A DNA stretch of 27,723 nucleotides from a virus, in the IMG/VR virus record IMGVR_UViG_3300008107_000519, positions 1 to 27,723 of that record. One strand, given 5' to 3'. Below are positions 22,414 through 27,640 of this stretch, piece after piece. The first letter of the stretch is position 1, and each line of letters starts with the position of its first letter. Position numbers and translations under genes: made by a program. The notes beneath the pieces were generated by a model, which was given only the letters and a program-made list of their open reading frames with translations, was not told the origin of the DNA and searched no databases.

Positions 22414-22790
22414 TATGCAATCTCCTTAATGAAATAACGATATGGAAGGCCAACTAGGAAGCACAGGTACTCGTCGTCACCATCGCTACCCTCTGCCTCG
22501 TGGATCCAACGCAGGGCCATCTCGCGATCCTTAGCACCTGTCTGGAGCAGGCTCAGCACTCGCATTTCAAAGTCGTGTGCGGCCTTCTCTTGGGATTCCT
22601 TGCGAATGCGGTCTTCCTCGGCAATGACTATACCCAGCTGAACGAACTCAGCTTCGAAGTCAGCTTCAGTCCAGGAGCTGGTATCAATACCGCGTGGGCG
22701 ATGGCCGTAGGCATCCTTGTACATATCCCAGAACTGGCAAGCATACTGTTCCAAAGTGCTCATCTCTTCCCAGCTTTTGAAATCTTCCAT
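22413..22790 (-). CDS. Conserved early protein, unknown function
   Basis: 125 residues, acidic and helical. The motif FWDMYKDAYGHRPRG recalls short proteins found in phages and plasmids, with no known function. AGGAG lies before the ATG. First gene of a two-gene unit driven from 22823-22851. Confidence 0.75.
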   Translation of the reverse strand: MEDFKSWEEMSTLEQYACQFWDMYKDAYGHRPRGIDTSSWTEADFEAEFVQLGIVIAEEDRIRKESQEKAAHDFEMRVLSLLQTGAKDREMALRWIHEAEGSDGDDEYLCFLVGLPYRYFIKEIA

Positions 22791-22822
22791 TTGTTGCTCC
22801 TGTTTTGCTAGTGTATGTGTTT

Positions 22823-22851
22823 ATTATACAACCAAATCAGCTACCTGTCAA
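22823..22851 (-). promoter_or_regulatory. Early promoter (perfect consensus), -35 overlapping a stop codon
   Basis: Minus strand: TTGACA (22846-22851), 17 bases, TATAAT (22823-22828). The TGA of the preceding gene (22848-22850) lies inside the -35, as at 22193. Serves the 22790-22195 pair. Confidence 0.92.
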
Positions 22852-23306
22852 CCGATCTTGCCTTGCAACAATTGGCTCAGCCGACGGCTGGGCTGTGGCT
22901 TTTCTGCCACAGTCACACCCTCTACGAACAGGTCTACGCTCTCGCTGTAGTACCCGTTGGACTCTCCTAACCAACGAACGTCCACGTATCCCTTGCGGGT
23001 AGCGAACTTGTAGAAGGTCCAGGACACAGACTCGTGATAGGCTTCATCGAAGTCTACAGGAGTCTCACCGGATACTTCTTCTGCGATCAGGAGCGGCTCA
23101 CCTACGAGGTCTTCAAGGTCCCCTGTGATGTCGTTGATGTCTACTCTCTCACAGCAGTTCTGATAGTGACCAAACACAAATCGAGCACCCTCTGCGGTTT
23201 CGAACAGCATCTCGTCTGAGCCCACAGCGCCTTCGACCTTGACGAAAGTCAAACCCTTCATCAGCTCTAGTCCTTGTGCGGTGTTCATCATGTTTTCGTA
23301 GTTCAC
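22848..23306 (-). CDS. DUF7448-like early protein
   Basis: 152 residues from GTG 23306, chosen because AAGGAG lies six bases upstream; a frame opening at 23369 would put the promoter inside the gene. The order of motifs LMKGLTFVKVEG, FGHYQNCCERVDINDITGDLEDLVG and SVSWTFYKFATRKGYVDVRW plus GESNGYYSESV matches DUF7448 as I remember it, a phage and bacterial family of unknown function. The tandem Cys-Cys and acidic patch are family features. Its stop is embedded in the next promoter. Confidence 0.75.
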   Translation of the reverse strand: MNYENMMNTAQGLELMKGLTFVKVEGAVGSDEMLFETAEGARFVFGHYQNCCERVDINDITGDLEDLVGEPLLIAEEVSGETPVDFDEAYHESVSWTFYKFATRKGYVDVRWLGESNGYYSESVDLFVEGVTVAEKPQPSRRLSQLLQGKIG

Positions 23307-23336
23307 TTTCTGCTCCTTGTTTCTTACTATGCCTCT

Positions 23337-23365
23337 AGTATAGCACCAAACAAAGACCCTGTCAA
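23337..23365 (-). promoter_or_regulatory. Early sigma-70 promoter
   Basis: Minus strand: TTGACA (23360-23365), 17 bases, TATACT (23337-23342) with TGC just before the -10 (extended -10). Serves the DUF7448-like gene. Confidence 0.9.
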
Positions 23366-23375
23366 CCAAAAGAGT

Positions 23376-23391
23376 GTTGTATTTTTACAAC
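23376..23391 (-). terminator. Possible weak terminator after the tRNA cluster
   Basis: GTTGTA/TACAAC with a four-base loop, followed on the minus strand by ACTCTTTT. A similar GTTGT/ACAAC hairpin occurs at 25449-25464 after another early unit. Confidence 0.35.
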
Positions 23392-23393
23392 AA

Positions 23394-23469
23394 TGGCCTG
23401 CCCGGGAGGGATCGAACCTCCGACCCACAGCTTAGAAGGCTGTTGCTCTATCCACTGAGCTACGGGCAG
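23394..23469 (-). tRNA. tRNA-Arg (anticodon TCT)
   Basis: A 76-base cloverleaf with acceptor CTGCCCG/CGGGCAG, anticodon stem-loop with TCT, T-arm GGAGG-TTCGATC-CCTCC, G73 and an encoded CCA. It reads AGA (and AGG), a codon common in the AT-rich plus-strand genes here. Confidence 0.95.
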
Positions 23470-23475
23470 ATTGGA

Positions 23476-23560
23476 TGGTGCGACTGGCCGGAATCGAACC
23501 GGCACGCCCGAAAGCGAGAGATTTTAAGTCTCTTGTGTCTACCTATTTCACCACAGTCGC
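23476..23560 (-). tRNA. tRNA-Leu (anticodon TAA)
   Basis: 85 bases, with the long variable arm of class II tRNAs (CGCTTTCGGGCG), acceptor GCGACTG/CAGTCGC, anticodon TAA, A73 and an encoded CCA. It reads TTA, frequent in the replication and late genes. Confidence 0.95.
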
Positions 23561-23564
23561 GATA

Positions 23565-23641
<77 letters not shown>

Positions 23642-23746
23642 ATTTGAATTTAAAAGAGCATCGAGGAAGTATTTATAGATTGCCTAGGGTCCCCACCGCT
23701 ACCCTGAGCAGGGAGAGCCGTGAAGCTCTCCGCCCGAGAAGTCCAA
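23642..23746 (-). other. Leader of the tRNA cluster with small hairpins
   Basis: No gene. Contains GGAGAGC/GCTCTCC (near 23711-23730) and AGGGT/ACCCT (near 23686-23705) inverted repeats between the 23747 gene and the tRNAs. I see no separate promoter, so the tRNAs are probably cut from the transcript started at 24149-24177. Confidence 0.45.
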
Positions 23747-24088
23747 TTACATCAACGCAGGTTCTGCGTTCTCTACTTGAACTGCTGTAGCCTTAGGAGC
23801 CTTGGCTTTAGGAGTCTTAGCCTTAGGAGCTTCGACCTTGACATTGCGAGTAACATACTCAGCAATCGCGCCTTGAGCGGCTTCGTTTTGGAACTTGGGG
23901 TGATCCATCAACATCTTGCAGATGTCTTCTTTAGTCAGCTCAGTGTCCAACTCGATCAACTCGATCGCAGTGTGATCGTTCTTCTGCAGAATCTTGATAC
24001 GATTCACGAAGTCATTTGCAAAACGGACCTTGGTCACGCCTTTGTGGGTTGAAACGCCTGCTACGCTATAAGTTTTTGAAGTTGCCAT
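23747..24088 (-). CDS. Early protein with Lys/Pro/Ala tail, paralogue of the 26468 gene
   Basis: 113 residues. The N-terminal 60 residues (TYSVAGVSTHKGVTKVRFAN, then RIKILQKNDHTAIELIEL) match the 26468 gene in order and spacing. The C-terminal tail has repeats of PKAK (KTPKAKAPKATAVQV), likely disordered and basic, as in nucleic-acid-binding tails. AAAGG lies upstream of the ATG, and the tRNAs follow on the same transcript. The function is unknown. Confidence 0.8.
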   Translation of the reverse strand: MATSKTYSVAGVSTHKGVTKVRFANDFVNRIKILQKNDHTAIELIELDTELTKEDICKMLMDHPKFQNEAAQGAIAEYVTRNVKVEAPKAKTPKAKAPKATAVQVENAEPALM

Positions 24089-24148
24089 TTTAGTTTGCCT
24101 TTAAAAGTTAAGTTTGATTTAAAGTGCTATTTCTCAAGCACTGTGTAT

Positions 24149-24177
24149 ATTATGCACTCATTTGGATTGACTGTCAA
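24149..24177 (-). promoter_or_regulatory. Early sigma-70 promoter for the 24088 gene and tRNAs
   Basis: Minus strand: TTGACA (24172-24177), 17 bases, CATAAT (24149-24154). The first -10 base departs from consensus, making this the weakest of the block. Confidence 0.85.
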
Positions 24178-24207
24178 CCTTTTTCTGAAGACAGTCTGTC
24201 CAAAATG

Positions 24208-24663
24208 TTATGCCGTTTCCTTCTCTGCTTCAAAGGCTTCCGCCAATGTCACAAAGTCCGCTGAGTGGCACTTGACATACCAAACACCGTCCGTACGCAG
24301 AATGTAAGCATATTCCTCGTGCTGGAAGTTCTCTACATAGTCCGCATAGTCTTTGAAGCTCTTAGGACCCACGCCTGTTTCGCCGCGATCGCGTCCGTAG
24401 AAGGTAGTCATGTTGCCGTAGAGCTTGTCGTAGGCTTCGCCGTCCATTGGAACTTCAAACTGACTAAAGGCGTGCTTGGTGCCCACAGTAGGCTTGAGTG
24501 AACTAATGTCGCCCAAGTCGATCAAGTCACGCAGTTTGAACGGGTCTGCATAGTGCTCCTGCAGGATCACGCCGTTGTGATCCAAGTAGCCGTCCCAGTG
24601 GCAGTAGACCTGCTGGACTGTGCCGTCTGCGAATTCCAATGCGATTGTGCTTCGTGTTGCCAT
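24208..24663 (-). CDS. Widespread phage protein (MATRSTIA family), unknown function
   Basis: 151 residues. The start MATRSTIALEFADGTVQQVY, followed by CHWDGYLDHNGVIL, the central TTFYGRDRGETG and the late YAYILRTDGVWYV recall a family found in many phages and some bacteria with no known role. It is rich in Trp, Tyr and His, and the His-Trp-Asp cluster could bind a ligand. AGAGGG precedes the ATG. Single-gene unit. Confidence 0.8.
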   Translation of the reverse strand: MATRSTIALEFADGTVQQVYCHWDGYLDHNGVILQEHYADPFKLRDLIDLGDISSLKPTVGTKHAFSQFEVPMDGEAYDKLYGNMTTFYGRDRGETGVGPKSFKDYADYVENFQHEEYAYILRTDGVWYVKCHSADFVTLAEAFEAEKETA

Positions 24664-24695
24664 TTAGATTGCCCTCTTAATGTGTTTAAGTGTTT

Positions 24696-24724
24696 ATTAT
24701 AACAGGGTTTGGATGCCCTGTCAA
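24696..24724 (-). promoter_or_regulatory. Early promoter (perfect consensus)
   Basis: Minus strand: TTGACA (24719-24724), 17 bases, TATAAT (24696-24701). Its spacer has an inverted repeat ACAGGG/CCCTGT. Serves the 24208-24663 gene. Confidence 0.92.
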
Positions 24725-24727
24725 CCA

Positions 24728-24868
24728 TTAACCCTTTTGGGCTACGGGTTTCTGTTTAGCTTCAACGGCTGCAATCTTGCCCGAGTAGGCATTGCCGCTC
24801 TTGTGGATCAAGCCAGTTTTGGTGAAAGTAATAGTGCCGCCAGTGGAGGACGGAATGGACTTTTGCAT
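24728..24868 (-). CDS. 46-residue early protein
   Basis: ATG at 24868 with AAGGAG eight bases upstream, 28 bases after a perfect promoter. The protein begins MQKSIPSSTGGTITFTKTG and is basic, Ser/Thr/Gly-rich near the start and Lys-rich at the end (AKQKPVAQKG), without a hydrophobic helix. Promoter, ribosome-binding site and a stop just before the next promoter make it a convincing gene despite its length. No family recognised. Confidence 0.75.
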   Translation of the reverse strand: MQKSIPSSTGGTITFTKTGLIHKSGNAYSGKIAAVEAKQKPVAQKG

Positions 24869-24895
24869 GATAGCTCCTTTTTTGAACATGTGTTA

Positions 24896-24924
24896 ATTAT
24901 ACGATCAAACTGTGACTTTGTCAA
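24896..24924 (-). promoter_or_regulatory. Early promoter (perfect consensus) overlapping the 3' end of a gene
   Basis: Minus strand: TTGACA (24919-24924), 17 bases, TATAAT (24896-24901). The -35 and most of the spacer encode the last residues (VDKVTV) of the upstream 24905-25159 gene. Serves the 46-residue gene. Confidence 0.92.
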
Positions 24925-25159
24925 CCATTTTGTTTTTAAACTCTTGCGCTTGCCTGTAGAGCCTGTTGCGGTAGTCCGCCCGGCGCTGTTTGGGCAGCTC
25001 TGCGATCACTTCTTTTAGAATAGACCCCAGGAAGCCTGCGGCATACGCATAAGAACCATTCGCATCAAAGCTACGGTCTACCAATTGGTTCACGGAGTCC
25101 CCTGTCTCGCGACATTCGTCCATGTATTCGTTGAACTTCTGCTGTGCGGATTTAGCCAT
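24905..25159 (-). CDS. Small helical early protein, unknown function
   Basis: 84 residues, helical and charged (AQQKFNEYMDECRETGDSV, then QRRADYRNRLYRQAQEFKNK). No membrane segment. AGAGGG lies four bases before the ATG. Its 3' end doubles as the next promoter and its own promoter lies inside the upstream gene. I recall similar small phage proteins but know no function. Confidence 0.75.
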   Translation of the reverse strand: MAKSAQQKFNEYMDECRETGDSVNQLVDRSFDANGSYAYAAGFLGSILKEVIAELPKQRRADYRNRLYRQAQEFKNKMVDKVTV

Positions 25160-25170
25160 TGTGCCCTCTC

Positions 25171-25392
25171 TTAAACAAGCCTAATTATAGCACCAATCGC
25201 ATAGATTGTCAACAACCCTGCGTTCACTGCCACCAAATTCCAGTCCCGAACACGTAGACTCCAGAACAAGTACAGGACAGCGCCTGCGTTCAGAAGCCAT
25301 ATGTTCAGGGGATCCATTGCTAGGCTAGTAGCGATCGCACCGCTTAGGGTAGCGACCAAGCCCAAATTCTTTGCTGTGTTTTCTAAGTTCAT
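25171..25392 (-). CDS. Small multi-pass membrane protein, leaderless
   Basis: 73 residues with three hydrophobic segments (about 9-25, 30-45 and 52-70) and little outside them, so an inner-membrane protein with short loops. The arrangement recalls half-transporter-like small membrane proteins but no family motif is certain. Only six bases separate its -10 from the ATG and no Shine-Dalgarno site exists, unlike most other early genes. Its last codons form the next promoter. Confidence 0.75.
   Translation of the reverse strand: MNLENTAKNLGLVATLSGAIATSLAMDPLNIWLLNAGAVLYLFWSLRVRDWNLVAVNAGLLTIYAIGAIIRLV
25184..25212 (-). promoter_or_regulatory. Early promoter encoded entirely within an upstream gene
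   Basis: Minus strand: TTGACA (25207-25212), 17 bases with TGC before the -10, TATAAT (25184-25189). The whole element is read as codons (LTIYAIGAI) of the 25171-25392 membrane protein. Serves the 24905-25159 gene. Confidence 0.9.
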
Positions 25393-25398
25393 GTGTAT

Positions 25399-25427
25399 AG
25401 TATACTACCGAACTACCAAATTGTCAA
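25399..25427 (-). promoter_or_regulatory. Early sigma-70 promoter giving a leaderless message
   Basis: Minus strand: TTGACA (25422-25427), 17 bases, TATACT (25399-25404), then ATACAC and the ATG at 25392. An A-rich tract (AAAAAAGAG) lies just upstream, like an UP element. Confidence 0.9.
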
Positions 25428-25457
25428 CCTCTTTTTTACCAAGAAGTTGTTGTTTTT

Positions 25458-25706
25458 TTACAACACAGCTCGGATGCGCTTCTGCGGTGTAGCCACAGAG
25501 CTGAACTCCAGGTCTGCATAGTACTCCGACAGCTCTCGGGCTATCAGCGTGGACACAGAGGGTTCGCCGTTGGGCAGAGCAAAGATCACAGGGCAGTCGC
25601 GCCAGGTGCGCACCTTCATAAACTGCCAAGCATAGCGACGGTGCTCTGAGTTGCGCACATTGAATACCACTGTGGGCCGCACCCTGGTGTTCAGGACTGA
25701 GTTCAT
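25458..25706 (-). CDS. Early protein, unknown function
   Basis: 82 residues from ATG 25706, which overlaps the stop of the upstream micropeptide (ATGA). The sequence RVRPTVVFNVRNSEHRRYAW and the following CPVIFALPNGEPS look like a compact alpha/beta domain; it is basic in the first half. No catalytic motif recognised. Last gene of a three-gene unit. Confidence 0.7.
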   Translation of the reverse strand: MNSVLNTRVRPTVVFNVRNSEHRRYAWQFMKVRTWRDCPVIFALPNGEPSVSTLIARELSEYYADLEFSSVATPQKRIRAVL

Positions 25707-25789
25707 GCTATGAATCCCCAATAGGCTCCCAGCAAGACAGCATAGATCACAACGGCCTGCACCAGCATCCTAAGTGTATCCTTAAGCAT
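25703..25789 (-). CDS. 28-residue membrane micropeptide
   Basis: ATG at 25789, with GGAG nearby, overlapping the upstream stop; the stop overlaps the next ATG. The peptide starts MLKDTLRMLV and continues as one hydrophobic helix (AVVIYAVLLGAYWGFIA). Coupling on both sides in an operon supports translation. Confidence 0.6.
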   Translation of the reverse strand: MLKDTLRMLVQAVVIYAVLLGAYWGFIA

Positions 25790-26120
25790 CTTCTTTCTCC
25801 GATTCGCAAACACCATCCCGCTCCATAAGAGCCTCTAGTGCGTCCCGCACACGATCCGAGGTGTCCAAGTAGATCACATAGTCTCCCAGTGTACGGATAT
25901 CCTCAGCGTCGATGTATTCGAAGCCACCGTAATAGTTATAACTGCGAGCACGGTCTGAGTCAACAACGATACAGTCCATGTTCTCGTCTACATAAGCACG
26001 ACCACAACGATTGTCCAGGCCTAACTCGCTAGCACTAACCCAGCGCATCCCCTGCACCTGGCGTTCTACGAGATCCTGCACTTCGTCTGCCAAGTCCTGC
26101 ATACTGTTGAATTCACGCAT
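25782..26120 (-). CDS. Acidic early protein, unknown function
   Basis: 112 residues, very acidic (ENMDCIVVDSD, YIDAEDIR, CESEKEDA), with a helical N-terminus (MQDLADEVQDLVERQV). No domain recognised. AGAGGG lies before the ATG. First gene of the unit driven from 26153-26181. The acidity resembles DNA-mimic phage proteins in composition only. Confidence 0.75.
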   Translation of the reverse strand: MREFNSMQDLADEVQDLVERQVQGMRWVSASELGLDNRCGRAYVDENMDCIVVDSDRARSYNYYGGFEYIDAEDIRTLGDYVIYLDTSDRVRDALEALMERDGVCESEKEDA

Positions 26121-26152
26121 TTTGATTGCCCTCTTAATGTTTCAGTGTTAAT

Positions 26153-26181
26153 AGTATAGCACCGTTCTCAGATGCTGTCAA
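26153..26181 (-). promoter_or_regulatory. Early sigma-70 promoter
   Basis: Minus strand: TTGACA (26176-26181), 17 bases with TGC before the -10, TATACT (26153-26158). Serves the 26120-25458 unit. Confidence 0.9.
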
Positions 26182-26186
26182 CCGTT

Positions 26187-26384
26187 TTAAATCTTGATCA
26201 ATTCAGTGGTGAGTAAAGATTCTGACCGATCGCTAAAACTAGTATCTTCTGCAATTACTTCGGCGCGGAGACGGCCTAGCTTAGTGATAGTACCAATCGT
26301 CATTCCTAGGTTGTGAAAGGAAGCATACGCTATCCGGTCACCCACTGTTACAGTACGGCCTAACTTATCTTTTAATGTAGTCAT
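26187..26384 (-). CDS. Small SH3/KOW-like early protein
   Basis: 65 residues from ATG 26384, with AAGGAG seven bases upstream; the in-frame start at 26447 would lie in the promoter. The pattern DKLGRTVTVGDRIAYASFHN, then MTIGTITKLGRLRAEVIAED resembles small beta-barrels (KOW/SH3-like) that bind nucleic acid or protein. Assignment by pattern only. Confidence 0.65.
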   Translation of the reverse strand: MTTLKDKLGRTVTVGDRIAYASFHNLGMTIGTITKLGRLRAEVIAEDTSFSDRSESLLTTELIKI

Positions 26385-26414
26385 TTTTAACTCCTTGTTA
26401 TTTACTGTACCTAT

Positions 26415-26443
26415 ATTATAGCACGACAAATCCAAACTGTCAA
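26415..26443 (-). promoter_or_regulatory. Early promoter (perfect consensus)
   Basis: Minus strand: TTGACA (26438-26443), 17 bases with TGC before the -10, TATAAT (26415-26420). Serves the 26187-26384 gene. Confidence 0.92.
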
Positions 26444-26467
26444 CCAAAAGCCCTGTGCCCTGTAAGG

Positions 26468-26728
26468 TTATACTACAAAGCCCAAGCGCCGCGCTTCTGC
26501 ACCTATAGCCTCAACCGCAGGTGTATCAAACTCCCCCGCCTCTGCACGGGTCAACAGCAGGTCCACCAAGTCCATCTGGTGTAGTGCTTCCTCTGCGTCT
26601 ACTAGCACCACATCCAAGTGTCCGTTGCGCTCTAGTACACGAGCACGGCCCTTCTCGTTAGCATAGCGCACAGCAGTCACACCGTTCAGTGTACTGACCC
26701 CTACAAATCTGAATGTCTTCTGCGTCAT
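26468..26728 (-). CDS. Early protein, paralogue of the 23747 gene
   Basis: 86 residues. TFRFVGVSTLNGVTAVRYAN, then RARVLERNGHLDVVLVD, aligns by eye with the N-terminal half of the 23747 protein, without its Lys/Pro tail. The conserved GVST-x2-GVT-x-VR(F/Y)AN core suggests a small beta-rich domain. GGAG precedes the ATG. The function is unknown. Confidence 0.75.
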   Translation of the reverse strand: MTQKTFRFVGVSTLNGVTAVRYANEKGRARVLERNGHLDVVLVDAEEALHQMDLVDLLLTRAEAGEFDTPAVEAIGAEARRLGFVV

Positions 26729-26751
26729 AGCTTGCTCTCCTTAGTGTTTAC

Positions 26752-26780
26752 AGTATACTACCTCTAGCCCAAACTGTCAA
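26752..26780 (-). promoter_or_regulatory. Early sigma-70 promoter
   Basis: Minus strand: TTGACA (26775-26780), 17 bases, TATACT (26752-26757). Part of an exact 24-bp direct repeat with 27129-27152. Serves the 26468-26728 gene. Confidence 0.9.
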
Positions 26781-26798
26781 CCAAAATATAAAGACCCT
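26775..26798. repeat. 24-bp direct repeat, copy 1
   Basis: Identical to 27129-27152. It spans a promoter -35, its upstream A/T-rich tract and AGGGTCTTT (minus strand). The two copies flank the AT-rich 26819-27079 gene and its promoter. Confidence 0.9.
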
Positions 26799-26811
26799 CC
26801 GTTGCGAAGGG
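26781..26811 (-). terminator. Probable terminator after the 26819 gene, fused to the next promoter's upstream region
   Basis: Minus strand: CCCT-T-CG-CAA-CG-G-AGGG hairpin (26795-26811), then TCTTTATATTTT, running directly into GG-TTGACA. The T-rich tail may serve both as terminator tract and as UP-like element. Confidence 0.5.
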
Positions 26812-26818
26812 CTATTGT

Positions 26819-27079
26819 TTAGTTTACTGTAAAATGTCCGTCAAATTGACGTTTATTAATATTATAAAACAAAGCATATTGACGACCATTTTGTTGGCTG
26901 TTTTTATTACATTGTACAAATATTCTAATAGCAGGGTTATCTGTATTTTCGTCTACTATACTAGGACTAATAGCTAACACATTAACATAACCTTTTGCGG
27001 GGACAAAGTTATTAACAGGGACCTTATACTGTACATTATTAAATGTAAATTTGATTGGGCTTTTGCGTAGTGCTTGCAT
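26819..27079 (-). CDS. AT-rich early protein between direct repeats
   Basis: 86 residues, rich in Asn, Val and Phe, basic near the N-terminus (MQALRKSPIKFTFNNVQYKV), with a likely beta-rich single-stranded-binding-like layout but no specific motif. It uses more AT-rich codons than all other early genes and is flanked by 24-bp direct repeats, so it may be a recent cassette. The ribosome-binding site is AAAGGAA. Confidence 0.7.
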   Translation of the reverse strand: MQALRKSPIKFTFNNVQYKVPVNNFVPAKGYVNVLAISPSIVDENTDNPAIRIFVQCNKNSQQNGRQYALFYNINKRQFDGHFTVN

Positions 27080-27105
27080 TGTGTTTCCTTTGTTCCGAAG
27101 TGTTA

Positions 27106-27134
27106 ATTATAGCGCAAAGTGCCCCTCATGTCAA
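27106..27134 (-). promoter_or_regulatory. Early promoter (perfect consensus), first of the minus-strand block
   Basis: Minus strand: TTGACA (27129-27134), 17 bases, TATAAT (27106-27111). Divergent from the plus-strand promoter at 27180-27208, with about 45 bases between the two -35 elements. Confidence 0.92.
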
Positions 27135-27152
27135 CCAAAATATAAAGACCCT
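27129..27152. repeat. 24-bp direct repeat, copy 2
   Basis: Identical to 26775-26798; see that entry. Confidence 0.9.
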
Positions 27153-27179
27153 ACACTGGACCTGGACACCAAAAAACGG

Positions 27180-27208
27180 TTGACTCAAAAGCCAAAAGGC
27201 GTTATACT
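27180..27208 (+). promoter_or_regulatory. Plus-strand sigma-70 promoter reading into the DnaA-box region
   Basis: TTGACT (27180-27185), 17 bases, TATACT (27203-27208). Just downstream is a small hairpin ACTGT-AAGA-ACAGT. With no gene following for 500 bases, the product may be an untranslated RNA, for example a replication primer or activator transcript. Confidence 0.75.
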
Positions 27209-27346
27209 GTAAGAACAGTAAGGGCAAGGCACAACAAGAAGACCCCTGCATAGCGTCGAAGGACTACAATTCCGGGGTGGACGTGGAGGGTGGGCGGCGG
27301 TTTAGGACCGAATCCGAACGAACAGGGGCAGGCGCGAGACCCCAGG

Positions 27347-27440
27347 TTATCCACAGGTTATCCACAATGTCAAAGTTATCCACAGCTTATCCACAAGCAC
27401 GGGCCAAAGTTATCCACAGCTTATCCACAGCTTATCCACA
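27347..27440 (+). promoter_or_regulatory. Array of seven perfect DnaA boxes
   Basis: TTATCCACA, the strict DnaA box, begins at 27347, 27358, 27376, 27387, 27410, 27421 and 27432, all in one orientation. Four of the six intervals are 11 bp and the others are 18 and 23. Tight, phased, same-direction boxes are the hallmark of a DnaA filament or a high-capacity DnaA-binding site such as oriC or datA. Confidence 0.85.
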
Positions 27441-27516
27441 GGGCAAATCCGTTGCATAAAAGCCACAAAAAAGAAAGACCTGGTTGACACTAGGGTTAAT
27501 AGTGGTCTAGGTCTAT

Positions 27517-27587
27517 ACAGTATAGTAGAGTCACACAGTGTGATCACAGTATACACTACAGTAGACTTCACAGTAGAGATCACAGTA
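27517..27587 (+). repeat. Iteron-like ACAGTA repeats with 12-bp spacing
   Basis: ACAGTA begins at 27517, 27546, 27558, 27570 and 27582, with the variant ACAGTG at 27535. The last four are exactly 12 bp apart and three of them extend to ACAGTAGA. A palindrome (TCACACAGTGTGA) lies at 27531-27543. Could be binding sites for a replication or regulatory protein. Confidence 0.7.
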
Positions 27588-27590
27588 GAA

Positions 27591-27640
27591 CCACCATTTA
27601 AGGCCGGTTGCAGGGCGTTAAAAACCGTCTACAATGGTGG
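27591..27640. repeat. Nested inverted repeat next to the iterons
   Basis: CCACCATT (27591-27598) pairs with AATGGTGG (27633-27640), with an inner CGGTT/AACCG stem (27605-27609 with 27623-27627). It would fold as RNA or extrude as a hairpin. Confidence 0.55.

Noticed and set aside
27277-27487. Two short plus-strand frames over the DnaA-box array
   Set aside because: They are translations of the repeated boxes, with no Shine-Dalgarno site; the repeats are better explained as protein-binding sites.
27485-27525. TTGACA near 27485 as a second plus-strand promoter
   Set aside because: No acceptable -10 at 16-18 bases; the nearest TATA-like sequence is too far.
27347-27587. CRISPR array
   Set aside because: Repeats are 9 and 6 bases with 2-14 base gaps, not 24-40 base repeats with unique spacers; no cas genes.
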